Source of the DNA: Aquiluna sp. KACHI24
GTDB taxonomy: Bacteria > Actinomycetota > Actinomycetes > Actinomycetales > Microbacteriaceae
DNA length: 64,000 bases
Direction: 5' to 3'
NCBI RefSeq assembly: GCF_025997915.1
Contig: NZ_AP026677.1
Location: forward strand, 1,302,001-1,366,000
In this document: positions 8,137-16,035 of the stretch, piece after piece
Numbering within the stretch: the stretch's first letter is position 1
Layout of the letters: every line of letters starts with the position of its first letter
Position numbers and translations under genes: made by a program
The notes under the pieces: model-generated
Seen by the model: only the letters and a program-made list of their open reading frames with translations
Database searches by the model: none
What the model was told of the DNA's origin: nothing

Positions 8137-8170
8137 TTTTGTACAAAACTTGACATAGTTTCGTACAATT
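8137..8170 (+). promoter_or_regulatory. toxin-antitoxin operator with TGTACA core repeats
   Basis: A perfect 12-bp palindrome TTTTGTACAAAA lies at 8137-8148, and a related site TTTCGTACAATT at 8159-8170, offset by 22 bp (two helical turns). YefM-type antitoxins bind operators with a TGTACA core, and the gene that follows is a YefM/Phd-like antitoxin. The sites lie immediately before its start, fitting autoregulation. Confidence 0.7.
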
Positions 8171-8175
8171 CAGAC

Positions 8176-8445
8176 ATGGCCCAATATTCAGCTTCCCAAG
8201 CTAGAGCGAACTTCAACAACGTTCTCGAGCTTGCCAAATCCGAGGCTGTGGAAATTCATAAGCATGGAAAACCAGCCGTAGTTATTCTCGACGCCATGCA
8301 ATTCGAAAAACTGCTGGACTACATCGAGGACCTAGAGGACACAAACACAATGCTGCGTTATGAACTCGACCCCGAATCTTTCGGTCCCTCGATCCCGCTC
8401 GAAGAGGTTGAGCGTGAGCTCGGACTCAAACCGCTACAAGGTTGA
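8176..8445 (+). CDS. YefM/Phd-type antitoxin
   Basis: 89 residues. The N-terminal MAQYSASQARANFNNVLELAKSEAVEIHKHGKPAVVIL is the Phd/YefM DNA-binding fold. The C-terminal half (residues 45-89) is acidic and likely the toxin-wrapping part. It neutralises the RelE-type toxin encoded next, whose start overlaps this gene by about 32 bases, and represses the operon through the TGTACA repeats just upstream. Confidence 0.9.
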   Translation: MAQYSASQARANFNNVLELAKSEAVEIHKHGKPAVVILDAMQFEKLLDYIEDLEDTNTMLRYELDPESFGPSIPLEEVERELGLKPLQG

Positions 8446-8686
8446 GCTAACCGGTCAGGCCTGTAAAGAGCTATCCAAACTTGAACCCCGCCTGCAGATC
8501 AGGGTAAGGCTGGCTTTTGACCTTTTGGCTTCGAATCCAAGGCCGCCTAAATCCGTCAAGCTTCAGGACAGCGACTGCTATCGGGTCCGAGTTGGGAACT
8601 CTAGGGTTCTCTACAAAGTTTTCGACCGAAAACTAGTGGTTGTAGTGATCAAGGTGGACCACCGCAGTAAGGTGCACCGCCGCTAG
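8414..8686 (+). CDS. RelE/ParE-superfamily toxin
   Basis: About 90 residues, starting from GTG 8414 with an AAGAGG ribosome site six bases upstream; a TTG at 8408 is an alternative. The body YKVELTGQACKELSKLEPRLQIRVRLAFDLLASNPRP followed by YRVRVGNSRVLYKVFDRKLVVVVIKVDHRSKVHRR is a RelE-fold pattern with the usual basic C-terminus (RVRVGNSRVLY and the final H/R residues). Such toxins cleave ribosome-bound mRNA, or in the ParE branch inhibit gyrase. The pattern leans to the RelE mRNase type. Confidence 0.88.
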   Translation: MSSDSNRYKVELTGQACKELSKLEPRLQIRVRLAFDLLASNPRPPKSVKLQDSDCYRVRVGNSRVLYKVFDRKLVVVVIKVDHRSKVHRR

Positions 8687-9058
8687 TTACCAGGCAGTTG
8701 CACCCACGACAAGACCAACCAAGATATCGAGGTTGATTCTTGAGTCGGTGTAATCCTCGGTGAGCGCGAAGCTCTCGCCATCCTCAGAAGCAATTCGATA
8801 GCTGAGTTTCTTTGCCTCGATGTATGAGATTGCCTCAGCCTTGGTCATACCCATCACCTGACAGGCCACAATCTTGGTTTGGACATGCTTCTGAGAGAAC
8901 TGATCCGTTGCTGGATCTTCGAAGCAGTAGGGAGCCGGTTCTGAGCGTGGGTTTGAAACCATCGCGTTATTGGCCCCGGCAATCAAACCAAGTACGAAAG
9001 CGATTGAGGCAGCGAGGACCCCAAGTGCCCCGACCACAACAGTTGCCTTAGCGGGCAT
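8687..9058 (-). CDS. membrane-anchored protein with inhibitor-I78-like C-terminal domain
   Basis: 123 residues from ATG 9058, overlapping the end of purM by 11 bases. One membrane span near the N-terminus (about 7-28) is followed by a short Cys-containing region. The C-terminal 60 residues (GMTKAEAISYIEAKKLSYRI, SFALTEDYTDSRINLDI) show the pattern GxxxAEA-x-IxxxxLxxR...LTxDYxxDRINL of the I78 peptidase-inhibitor fold (potato-inhibitor-I-like). It may be an extracytoplasmic inhibitor or sensor domain. The I78 assignment rests on pattern only. Co-transcription with purF-purM is probably positional rather than functional. Confidence 0.7.
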   Translation of the reverse strand: MPAKATVVVGALGVLAASIAFVLGLIAGANNAMVSNPRSEPAPYCFEDPATDQFSQKHVQTKIVACQVMGMTKAEAISYIEAKKLSYRIASEDGESFALTEDYTDSRINLDILVGLVVGATAW

Positions 9059-10154
9059 AGCTACCAACCATTCGAACTGCCCCACCACGAACGCCCTTGG
9101 CCTCTGAGATGTAACCGGGCAGTTCAGCATCACATGGGGTTGATTCGATTACTCCAAGCTGCCAAGTCTCAACTCCGAGACTCTCCAGGGAGGCCGAAAT
9201 TTGAGCAGCAGATCCAGATCGAACCACAGCCGCGAACCCAAGACCGAGGTTCCAGGTGCCCTCAAGTGCGGTTAGCTCAAGCCCAGCCCAATCAGCTAGC
9301 ACGGAGAAGACTGGGTTTGGATTCCAGCTGGAGCGCTCAACATCTAGCGAGACAGTTTGTGGCAATACTCTCGAAAGGTTTGCCGCAATACCACCACCGG
9401 TGATGTGACTCAGGGTTGAAACCTGCCCCGCGAATGCTGGGTTTTCCAAGATCTGGTTCAGCACACCCGTATATAGCGCGGTTGGCTCTAACAGCTCCTC
9501 GCCAAGTGATCTGGAAAACTCTGGTACCGAGTCGGTGTACTTCAAGCCGCGGTCAGCGACAATCTTGCGAACCAACGAGTATCCATTTGAATGCAAACCT
9601 GAGGCGCGCATTCCAAGCACCACATCGCCGACCTGGACTCGGTGGGCTCCGAGCATCTTGGACTTCTCAACCACGCCAACCGCAGCACCGGCAACGTCGT
9701 ATTCATCCTCGGCCAACAACCCTGGGTGCTCGGCGGTTTCGCCTCCAACAAGAGCAACGTCAACAGCCTTGCAAGCATTTGCAATACCCCGAACGATATC
9801 GGCGATGCGCTGCGGGTGGAGCTTGCCGGTTGCGATGTAGTCGGTCATAAACAAACTGCGAGCGCCGGAGACCACAATGTCGTCAACCACCATGCCGACC
9901 AAATCCTGGCCGATGGTGTCGTGCTTATCGATTGCCTGAGCAATCGCAACCTTGGTGCCAACTCCATCGGTTGAGGTGGCGAGGATTGGATGCTCGTAGT
10001 TCTTTAGAAAACCAGCATCGATCATTCCGGCAAAGCCACCCACCCCACCGAGCACCAGTGAATTATGAGTGGCCGAAACCGCGGCCTTCATAAGCTCCAC
10101 TGCTTTATCTCCAGCTTCGGTGTCTACACCAGCTGCGGCATATGGGTTAGTCAT
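9048..10154 (-). CDS. purM: phosphoribosylformylglycinamidine cyclo-ligase (AIR synthetase)
   Basis: 368 residues from ATG 10154 (MTNPYAAAGVDTEAGDKAVELM); the open frame continues upstream only through purF read in another frame. PurM converts FGAM plus ATP to aminoimidazole ribonucleotide, step five of purine synthesis. Signatures are GGVGGFAGMIDAGF, ATSTDGVGTKVAIA, DLVGMVVDDIVVSGA, GGETAEHPG and SGLHSNGYSLVRK. The start overlaps the purF stop (ATGACTAA), giving a purF-purM operon. Length is normal for the family. Confidence 0.97.
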   Translation of the reverse strand: MTNPYAAAGVDTEAGDKAVELMKAAVSATHNSLVLGGVGGFAGMIDAGFLKNYEHPILATSTDGVGTKVAIAQAIDKHDTIGQDLVGMVVDDIVVSGARSLFMTDYIATGKLHPQRIADIVRGIANACKAVDVALVGGETAEHPGLLAEDEYDVAGAAVGVVEKSKMLGAHRVQVGDVVLGMRASGLHSNGYSLVRKIVADRGLKYTDSVPEFSRSLGEELLEPTALYTGVLNQILENPAFAGQVSTLSHITGGGIAANLSRVLPQTVSLDVERSSWNPNPVFSVLADWAGLELTALEGTWNLGLGFAAVVRSGSAAQISASLESLGVETWQLGVIESTPCDAELPGYISEAKGVRGGAVRMVGSYAR

Positions 10155-11646
10155 TGACGTGAACGTGACCTTCCTCGCGAATGGTCGCGACTCCGCGCTC
10201 CAACAGATTCTTGCCAAGTCTCTCGGCAGCAGGTAGCTCGATTGGATAGACACCCGTGAAGCACGCGGTGCACATCTTCGATTCAGGCTGCTTCGTGGCG
10301 GCCAGCATGCCCTCCTTGGAGAGATAGCCCAGGGAGTCGGCACCGATTGATTGCCTAACTTCGTCAACACCAAGGCCGGAGGCAATCAGCTCGGCACGTG
10401 ATGCAAAGTCGATGCCGTAGAAACAGGGCCAGGTGATTGGTGGCGAGGAGATGCGAACGTGAACCTCGGCAGCACCCGCCTCCTTCAACATCTTCACTAG
10501 AGCGCGCTGGGTGTTACCGCGAACAATTGAGTCATCGACCACAACCAAACGCTTACCGGCAATTACCTCGCGGAGAGGGTTTAGTTTGAGCCTGATGCCA
10601 AGCTGTCTGATGGTCTGTGAGGGCTGAATGAAGGTTCGGCCGACATAGGCATTCTTAACTAGTCCATGTCCGAATGGGATACCCGATTGCTCCGAGTAGC
10701 CAATGGCTGCAGGGGTTCCTGATTCGGGCGTTGGCATCACCAGGTCAGCTTCAACCGGATATTCGCGAGCAAGAGTCCTACCCATCTCCACTCGAGATTC
10801 GTAAACCACCTGTCCAGAGATCGAGGTATCTGGTCGTGCTAGATAGACATACTCAAAAACGCAGCCTGCTCGCTTCTCCTGGGCGAAGCGCTGGGAACGA
10901 AGACCGTTCTCATCGATCGCGATCAGCTCACCGGGTTCAATTTCACGCACGAATGATGCGCCAACAATGTCCAGGGCTGCAGATTCAGATGCGACCACCC
11001 AGCCGCGTTCCAGCCGACCCAGCACCAGCGGCCTCACGCCCTGAGGATCACGAGCCGCATAGAGAGTGTGCTCATCCATAAATGCCAAGCAGTAGGCACC
11101 CTTCACCTTGGGCAAAAGCTCGAGAGCGGTTGCCTCCAATGAACTATCCGGGTTACCGGTCAGCAGCGCAGTTAGGACGGCGGTGTCAGTGGTGTTGCCA
11201 CCACGAAGCTCAGACTCGTGATCGGGATATCGCTGCTCCAACAACTGCATAAGCTCGGCAGTGTTGGTGAGGTTTCCGTTGTGACCGAGTGCGATTGTGC
11301 CAAAGGCAGTCTTACCCAACGTGGGCTGAGCATTGCGCCAGTGTGAGGCACCGGTTGTTGAGTAACGGGTGTGTCCCACTGCAATGTGGCCCTGAAGCGA
11401 CTCAAGTGCGGCTTCGTTGAAGACTTGGGAGACCAGGCCCATGTCCTTATAAATCATGATCTTTTCGCCGGTTGAAGTCGCGATTCCGGCCGATTCTTGA
11501 CCGCGGTGCTGCAGTGCGTAGAGACCGAAGTAGGCGAGTTTTGCAACTTCTTCACCAGGGGCCCAAACGCCGAATACACCGCATTGATCCTGGGGGCCCT
11601 TTTCTCCGGGCAGGATGTCGTGGTTTAAAAGACCGTCACCGCGCAT
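10147..11646 (-). CDS. purF: amidophosphoribosyltransferase
   Basis: 499 residues. PurF makes phosphoribosylamine from PRPP and glutamine, the committed step of purine synthesis. The N-terminal nucleophile is C22 in GPQDQCGVFGVW, so a 21-residue propeptide is expected, as in the Bacillus-type Fe-S enzyme. The glutaminase domain runs to about 240 (LQHRGQESAGIA, GHTRYSTTG, GHNGNLTN). The PRPP loop VVVDDSIVRGNTQ marks the phosphoribosyltransferase domain. Cysteines in KMCTACFTG and elsewhere fit an Fe-S cluster. It is the first gene of the purF-purM operon. Confidence 0.97.
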   Translation of the reverse strand: MRGDGLLNHDILPGEKGPQDQCGVFGVWAPGEEVAKLAYFGLYALQHRGQESAGIATSTGEKIMIYKDMGLVSQVFNEAALESLQGHIAVGHTRYSTTGASHWRNAQPTLGKTAFGTIALGHNGNLTNTAELMQLLEQRYPDHESELRGGNTTDTAVLTALLTGNPDSSLEATALELLPKVKGAYCLAFMDEHTLYAARDPQGVRPLVLGRLERGWVVASESAALDIVGASFVREIEPGELIAIDENGLRSQRFAQEKRAGCVFEYVYLARPDTSISGQVVYESRVEMGRTLAREYPVEADLVMPTPESGTPAAIGYSEQSGIPFGHGLVKNAYVGRTFIQPSQTIRQLGIRLKLNPLREVIAGKRLVVVDDSIVRGNTQRALVKMLKEAGAAEVHVRISSPPITWPCFYGIDFASRAELIASGLGVDEVRQSIGADSLGYLSKEGMLAATKQPESKMCTACFTGVYPIELPAAERLGKNLLERGVATIREEGHVHVND

Positions 11647-11696
11647 TTTGCACCCCTGCCCACCGAGAATGGCCTTAGTTTATCGGGGTTTCCGCG

Positions 11697-11981
11697 CTAG
11701 TCAGATTGCTTCTCCGAACGAACAGCCTCAGCACGCTTCACCCTTCTGGAACTGAACAAATCGAAGAATAGGGAAAAGGCAACACCTAGCCCCAAACCCA
11801 ACGAGCCAAGCGCAACCAGCAGCAAACCGAAAACATCTTCTGAGGAGCGATTGGCTTCTGGAATCAGAACATAGAGCAAGGTTGCAAATACCAGACCAAA
11901 GACTGCCCCGGTCAAGGCCCAAGCCAGAAGCTTGGGGGCCCTTCTAATTTCTACTTCTTCACGCTTTTCCATGGGCACCAT
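11697..11981 (-). CDS. small two-span membrane protein
   Basis: 94 residues. A charged N-terminus (about 1-18) is followed by two membrane spans (about 20-41 and 51-74) and a basic C-terminus (SSRRVKRAEAVRSEKQ). The start codon overlaps the stop of the upstream SCP2-like gene (TAATG), so the two are coupled; purF lies 50 bases downstream on the same strand. I do not recognise a family with a defined function; proteins of this size and position are common beside purF in related actinobacteria, as far as I recall. Confidence 0.65.
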   Translation of the reverse strand: MVPMEKREEVEIRRAPKLLAWALTGAVFGLVFATLLYVLIPEANRSSEDVFGLLLVALGSLGLGLGVAFSLFFDLFSSRRVKRAEAVRSEKQSD

Positions 11982-12325
11982 TAACTCACACTAAGACTGA
12001 GCGGAAAAACACTTGCCACCTCAAGAGCCTTGGCACCGCTCGCACTAATCGACCCCGAAGAGATTGCATCTTCCCAAGAACTAATTCCGAGACAGAGGTC
12101 AAGGAATAGCTCGGGCGAGAGCTCAACCACGTTGGGTGGGGTCCCCCTGCGGTGATCCATTCCCTCGATGCACTGAATTGCACCAAAGGGTGGGACTCTG
12201 AGCTCAACGCTCCCACCCGGGTGGCGTTTTTCAATTTCCTGAAGCAGATACCGAGTGGCTGTTGGCAGATCGCGATTTTCAATCGCAGCGATGCCAACAC
12301 CTGCGGGGATCTGCTTTTTTGCCAT
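11981..12325 (-). CDS. SCP2/sterol-carrier-like small protein
   Basis: About 114 residues starting MAKKQIPAGVGIAAIENR. Segments HPGGSVELRVPPFGAIQCIEG and PNVVELSPELFLDLCLG are typical of the bacterial sterol-carrier ortholog family found in actinobacteria. The fold usually holds a hydrophobic ligand, but the role in bacteria is not established. It is divergent from purD and separated from it by about 138 bases that hold a long inverted repeat. Confidence 0.7.
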   Translation of the reverse strand: MAKKQIPAGVGIAAIENRDLPTATRYLLQEIEKRHPGGSVELRVPPFGAIQCIEGMDHRRGTPPNVVELSPELFLDLCLGISSWEDAISSGSISASGAKALEVASVFPLSLSVS

Positions 12326-12337
12326 GCGCCAATTATC

Positions 12338-12408
12338 CACACCCTGTCTGAAGCAAGCGTCAGTTGCAGACTTAGGCTAAGCGCCGGTGGGCTTGCTTCA
12401 AGAGTGTG
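12338..12408. repeat. long interrupted inverted repeat between divergent genes
   Basis: The arms GAAGCAAGC (12350-12358) and GCTTGCTTC (12391-12399) are perfect 9-bp complements 32 bases apart. They extend outward imperfectly to CACAC (12338-12342) and GTGTG (12404-12408). They lie between the SCP2-like gene and purD. They may be a stem-loop in the purD leader or paired operator half-sites. No known purine regulator box was recognised. Confidence 0.5.
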
Positions 12409-12462
12409 AATCGAATTCAGCCGTCCAGATTCTGAAAGAGCTTGAACGGTAAACTCACCAAG

Positions 12463-13683
12463 ATGAAGATCTTGGTGGTTGGTGGCGGAGCCAGAGAGCA
12501 CGCGATTGTAAAAGCTTTGATTCGCACGGGAACCCCCGCCGAAAACATCATTTGTGCGCCTGGTAATGAACTGATCGCAAAAGAGGTGACAACCCACCCC
12601 GAGATAGTGGCAACCGACAAGCTCGCGGTTGCGACCCTCGCTCTCCAACACAGAATTGATCTAGCGGTCATCGGACCGGAGGCTCCGCTAGTTGCAGGCG
12701 TCTCCGACGCACTTCGCGAGCAGGGCATCGCAGTTTTTGGCCCAAGCCAACAGGCAGCCATGCTCGAGGGCAGCAAAAACTTTGCCAAAGAGGTTATGGC
12801 GGCAGCAGATGTGCCAACCGGCATGGCACGTGAGTGCTCCAGCCTGGAGCAGGTAGAGGATGCCCTCGATCAGTTTGGTGCTCCATATGTAGTCAAAGCA
12901 GATGGACTAGCTGCCGGCAAGGGTGTGATCGTCACCTCCGACAAACAAGCTGCCTTGGACCACGCCGCCAAGTTCATCGAAGATGGCGTTTTAGTAGAGG
13001 AGTTCCTTGATGGCCAAGAGGTCTCGCTGTTTTTCCTAAGCGATGGCAAAAGCGTCATGCCGCTCTCCCCAGCTCAGGATTACAAGCGTGCCTATGACAA
13101 TGACGAGGGTCCGAACACCGGAGGCATGGGTGCCTACTCACCAATCCCCTGGCTGCCCGAGGGCTTCGTCGAAGAAGTGACCGAGCGCGTTGCCCAGCCA
13201 ACCGTGAACGAAATGGCAAGACGCGGAACCGAGTTTGTTGGCCTTTTGTACTGCGGCCTGATCCTGACTTCTCGCGGCGTGAAGGTGATTGAGTTCAACG
13301 CTCGCTTTGGAGATCCCGAGACCCAGGTCGTGCTTCGAAGACTGCAGTCCAACCTCGCCGATCTCTTGATGCGCAGCGCAACCGGCAAGCTTGAGAATGG
13401 TCCCGGTGCTGAGTTCTCCCCTCGCTGTGCGGTAACAGTGGTCCTCGCATCAGAGGGTTACCCAGTTACGAACGCCCCGGTAAGAGAGGTGTTCGGCATC
13501 GAATCCGCTGAGGCCATGGATGATGTTGAGGTTTGCAAGGCAAGCCCAACCGGTCGCGTGCTGTCGGTAGTTGGCTGCGGGCAAACTTTCCAAGAAGCCA
13601 GAACCCTTGCCTATGAGGGGATGGCCCGAATTTCCCTGGAGGGCGGTTTCTACCGCCATGACATCGGGCTCAAGGTGAGCTAG
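12463..13683 (+). CDS. purD: phosphoribosylamine-glycine ligase (GAR synthetase)
   Basis: 406 residues from ATG 12463 (MKILVVGGGAREHAIVKAL, the family N-terminus). It joins glycine to phosphoribosylamine with ATP, step two of purine synthesis. ATP-grasp signatures are VKADGLAAGKGVIV, VEEFLDGQEVSLFF, GPNTGGMGAYSP and IEFNARFGDPE. The stop overlaps the purC start (TAGTG). Consumption of glycine here, with the glycine cleavage operon just downstream, makes a glycine/one-carbon block. Confidence 0.97.
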   Translation: MKILVVGGGAREHAIVKALIRTGTPAENIICAPGNELIAKEVTTHPEIVATDKLAVATLALQHRIDLAVIGPEAPLVAGVSDALREQGIAVFGPSQQAAMLEGSKNFAKEVMAAADVPTGMARECSSLEQVEDALDQFGAPYVVKADGLAAGKGVIVTSDKQAALDHAAKFIEDGVLVEEFLDGQEVSLFFLSDGKSVMPLSPAQDYKRAYDNDEGPNTGGMGAYSPIPWLPEGFVEEVTERVAQPTVNEMARRGTEFVGLLYCGLILTSRGVKVIEFNARFGDPETQVVLRRLQSNLADLLMRSATGKLENGPGAEFSPRCAVTVVLASEGYPVTNAPVREVFGIESAEAMDDVEVCKASPTGRVLSVVGCGQTFQEARTLAYEGMARISLEGGFYRHDIGLKVS

Positions 13684-14531
13684 TGGAGCTGCAGGGTTTT
13701 CGCCACATTTACTCCGGCAAGGTTCGCGAGTTATACGAACCGACCGACCCAAACTTTTCACACCTAGTCCTAATCGTCGCCTCGGATCGAGTCAGCGCTT
13801 TTGACCACGTGTTGGAGCCAGAGATTCCCGGCAAGGGCGAGAACCTGACCGCCATGACCAACTTTTGGTTTGACCGTCTTGATGTCCCAAACCACCGTTC
13901 GGGTGAGTTGGAGGTGCCGGAGGCGGTGGCTGGTCGCGCCATGATTGCCAAGCGACTGGAGATGTATCCCGTTGAGTGTGTGGTCCGGGGTTACCTGTCA
14001 GGCTCAGGCTGGAAGGAGTACCAGCAGTTTGGCACGGTGTGCGGAATCGAACTTCCGCAAGGTCTCGGCTTTGGTGACAAGCTCCCGCATCCGATCTTCA
14101 CACCTGCATTCAAGGCCGAACAGGGTGAGCACGATGAGAACATCACCTTTGAACAAACCATTGAACTGGTTGGCAGGAAGATTGCCGAAGAACTTCGCGA
14201 TTTGAGCATCGGCATTTTCATCAAGGCTTCGCAACTGGCCGCCAAGGCGGGTCTGATCTTGGCCGATACCAAATTCGAATTTGGCAACGACCCACGAACC
14301 AACTTGATGACTTTGGGTGATGAAGTGCTGACCCCCGACTCATCAAGGTATTGGGATCGCGAGCTTTGGGATCAGGGCGTTAGGGACCAGAGCTTTGACA
14401 AGCAAATTGTCAGAAACTGGCTCGCTCAAAACTGGGATCAAACCGGTGCACCACCGACCCTGCCCGAAGAGGTTGTGACCCTAACGGCACAAAAATACTC
14501 GGAGCTGAGAAACAAACTAATCACGATTTAG
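13683..14531 (+). CDS. purC: SAICAR synthase
   Basis: 282 residues, GTG start overlapping the purD stop. It condenses CAIR with aspartate. Motifs are GKVRELYE, LIVASDRVSAFDHVLE, ECVVRGYLSGSGWKEY and LADTKFEFG. The length is at the upper end, as is usual for actinobacterial PurC. It is translationally coupled to purD. Confidence 0.97.
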   Translation: MELQGFRHIYSGKVRELYEPTDPNFSHLVLIVASDRVSAFDHVLEPEIPGKGENLTAMTNFWFDRLDVPNHRSGELEVPEAVAGRAMIAKRLEMYPVECVVRGYLSGSGWKEYQQFGTVCGIELPQGLGFGDKLPHPIFTPAFKAEQGEHDENITFEQTIELVGRKIAEELRDLSIGIFIKASQLAAKAGLILADTKFEFGNDPRTNLMTLGDEVLTPDSSRYWDRELWDQGVRDQSFDKQIVRNWLAQNWDQTGAPPTLPEEVVTLTAQKYSELRNKLITI

Positions 14532-14574
14532 TGACAGCGGAATTGCGTCCAAAAATCTTGGTTAGTGTTTGTCT

Positions 14575-15660
14575 GTGAGGACAACGGCGCTTTACCAAAA
14601 ACACCTTGAGCTAGGGGCAGCTTTCACTGACTTTGGTGGCTGGAACATGCCCGTGCGCTATGGCTCAGACCTCGACGAACATCACGCCGTGAGAAACTCT
14701 GCCGGGCTTTTTGACATCAGCCACATGGCTCAGATCAGCGTCTTGGATGACGCCGCAAATTTCTTGGACTACGCGGTCGTTTCAAAGGTTTCATCGCTCA
14801 AAGATGGCAAAGCCAAATACACGATGATCTGCAATGAGCAGGGCGGCATCATCGATGACCTCATCGTCTACCGCATTGCGGAGCGTGACTACCTGGTTAT
14901 TGCAAATGCCTCGAACCGTGAGGCTGTATTCGCTCAGCTCTCAAACCTTGCCAAAGACTTTGATGTTGAACTCCAAGATCACTCGCTCGACTCAGCCCTG
15001 CTGGCTCTTCAGGGTCCGAAGGCCACTGAGATTTTGAGTGAGCTAGTGGATATCGACCCGACCCCCTTGAAGTACTACTCGATTGCATCGGCAAACCTAG
15101 CCGGCGTCCCAGTCCTCCTAGCTCGCACCGGCTACACCGGTGAAGATGGTTTTGAAATTTCCATGCAGAAGGAGCATGCCGAAAAGGTGTGGGATTTGAT
15201 TCTCGAGACTGGCGGCGATCGAATCAAACCTTGTGGCCTAGCAGCCAGAGACACTCTTCGCCTCGAGGCCGGCATGCCACTTTACGGACACGAACTTGAT
15301 CTTGAGACCAAGCCCCAGGATGCGGGACTGGGTCGAGTGATCGCTCAGGACAAAGACGACTTTGTGGGTAAAGCCGCACTTATTTCTCACCACCCAGCAA
15401 AGCTCCTTCATGCACTTGTGGGTGAGGGGCGCAGAGCTGCGCGCCAAGATTATGAAATCTTTTACCCGGGTACCCAGAACCCGATTGGCAAAGTGACCTC
15501 GGGAGCGCTGAGTCCGACCCTTGGGTATCCGGTAGCGATGGCCTATTTAGATGTGGCAGAGCAACTAGAAGTGGGCACCAAGCTAGAGGCAGATGTTCGT
15601 GGCACGAGAGTGAGCTACGGGGTGGTAGCGATGCCGTTTTACAAGCGAGAGGGAAAGTAA
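14575..15660 (+). CDS. gcvT: glycine cleavage system T protein (aminomethyltransferase)
   Basis: About 361 residues. The start is GTG 14575 (MRTTALYQKHLELGA) or the TTG two codons upstream. It moves the methylene unit from the H-protein lipoyl arm to tetrahydrofolate, releasing ammonia. Motifs are FGGWNMPVRYG, GLFDISHMAQI, ALQGPKA, RTGYTGEDGFEI and GLAARDTLRLEAGMPLYGHEL. The stop overlaps gcvH (TAATG). No glycine riboswitch fits in the 40 bases between purC and this gene, so it probably reads through from purD-purC. Confidence 0.96.
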   Translation: MRTTALYQKHLELGAAFTDFGGWNMPVRYGSDLDEHHAVRNSAGLFDISHMAQISVLDDAANFLDYAVVSKVSSLKDGKAKYTMICNEQGGIIDDLIVYRIAERDYLVIANASNREAVFAQLSNLAKDFDVELQDHSLDSALLALQGPKATEILSELVDIDPTPLKYYSIASANLAGVPVLLARTGYTGEDGFEISMQKEHAEKVWDLILETGGDRIKPCGLAARDTLRLEAGMPLYGHELDLETKPQDAGLGRVIAQDKDDFVGKAALISHHPAKLLHALVGEGRRAARQDYEIFYPGTQNPIGKVTSGALSPTLGYPVAMAYLDVAEQLEVGTKLEADVRGTRVSYGVVAMPFYKREGK

Positions 15661-16031
15661 TGTCGAACCCAGAAAACCTCAAGTACACCAAGGAGCACGA
15701 GTGGGTGCTGATTGATGGCGATGTTGCCACCGTTGGCATCACCCGCTACGCCGCTGATGCCCTGGGGGAGATTGTGTACGTCGACCTACCAAAGGTCGGT
15801 TCAAACACCAGCTACATGAAAATCTGCGGCGAGATCGAATCCACTAAGTCTGTTGGTGAACTCTATGCACCAATGGATGGTGAGGTCGTCGAGGCAAACT
15901 CAGCCTTGGCCAACTCTCCTGAGACCATCAACGATGACCCTTATGGCGCTGGTTGGCTTGTGAAGATCAAGTTCAGTTCACTGCCAGAGCTACTAACCGC
16001 ATCCGAATACAACGCACTAATTGGGGAGTAA
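15660..16031 (+). CDS. gcvH: glycine cleavage system H protein
   Basis: 123 residues with the lipoylated lysine at K63 in GEIESTKSVGEL. It shuttles the aminomethyl group between the P, T and L proteins. N-terminal YTKEHEWV and C-terminal NDDPYGAGWLVKI are standard. It is coupled to gcvT by TAATG and sits five bases before gcvP. Confidence 0.97.
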   Translation: MSNPENLKYTKEHEWVLIDGDVATVGITRYAADALGEIVYVDLPKVGSNTSYMKICGEIESTKSVGELYAPMDGEVVEANSALANSPETINDDPYGAGWLVKIKFSSLPELLTASEYNALIGE

Positions 16032-16035
16032 CTAA

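Noticed and set aside
9048-10385. PurM with a 77-residue N-terminal extension
   Set aside because: The extra part is purF in another frame; MTNPYAAAG at 10154 is the family start.
14532-14574. Glycine riboswitch upstream of gcvT
   Set aside because: Only about 40 bases separate purC and gcvT, too short for an aptamer.
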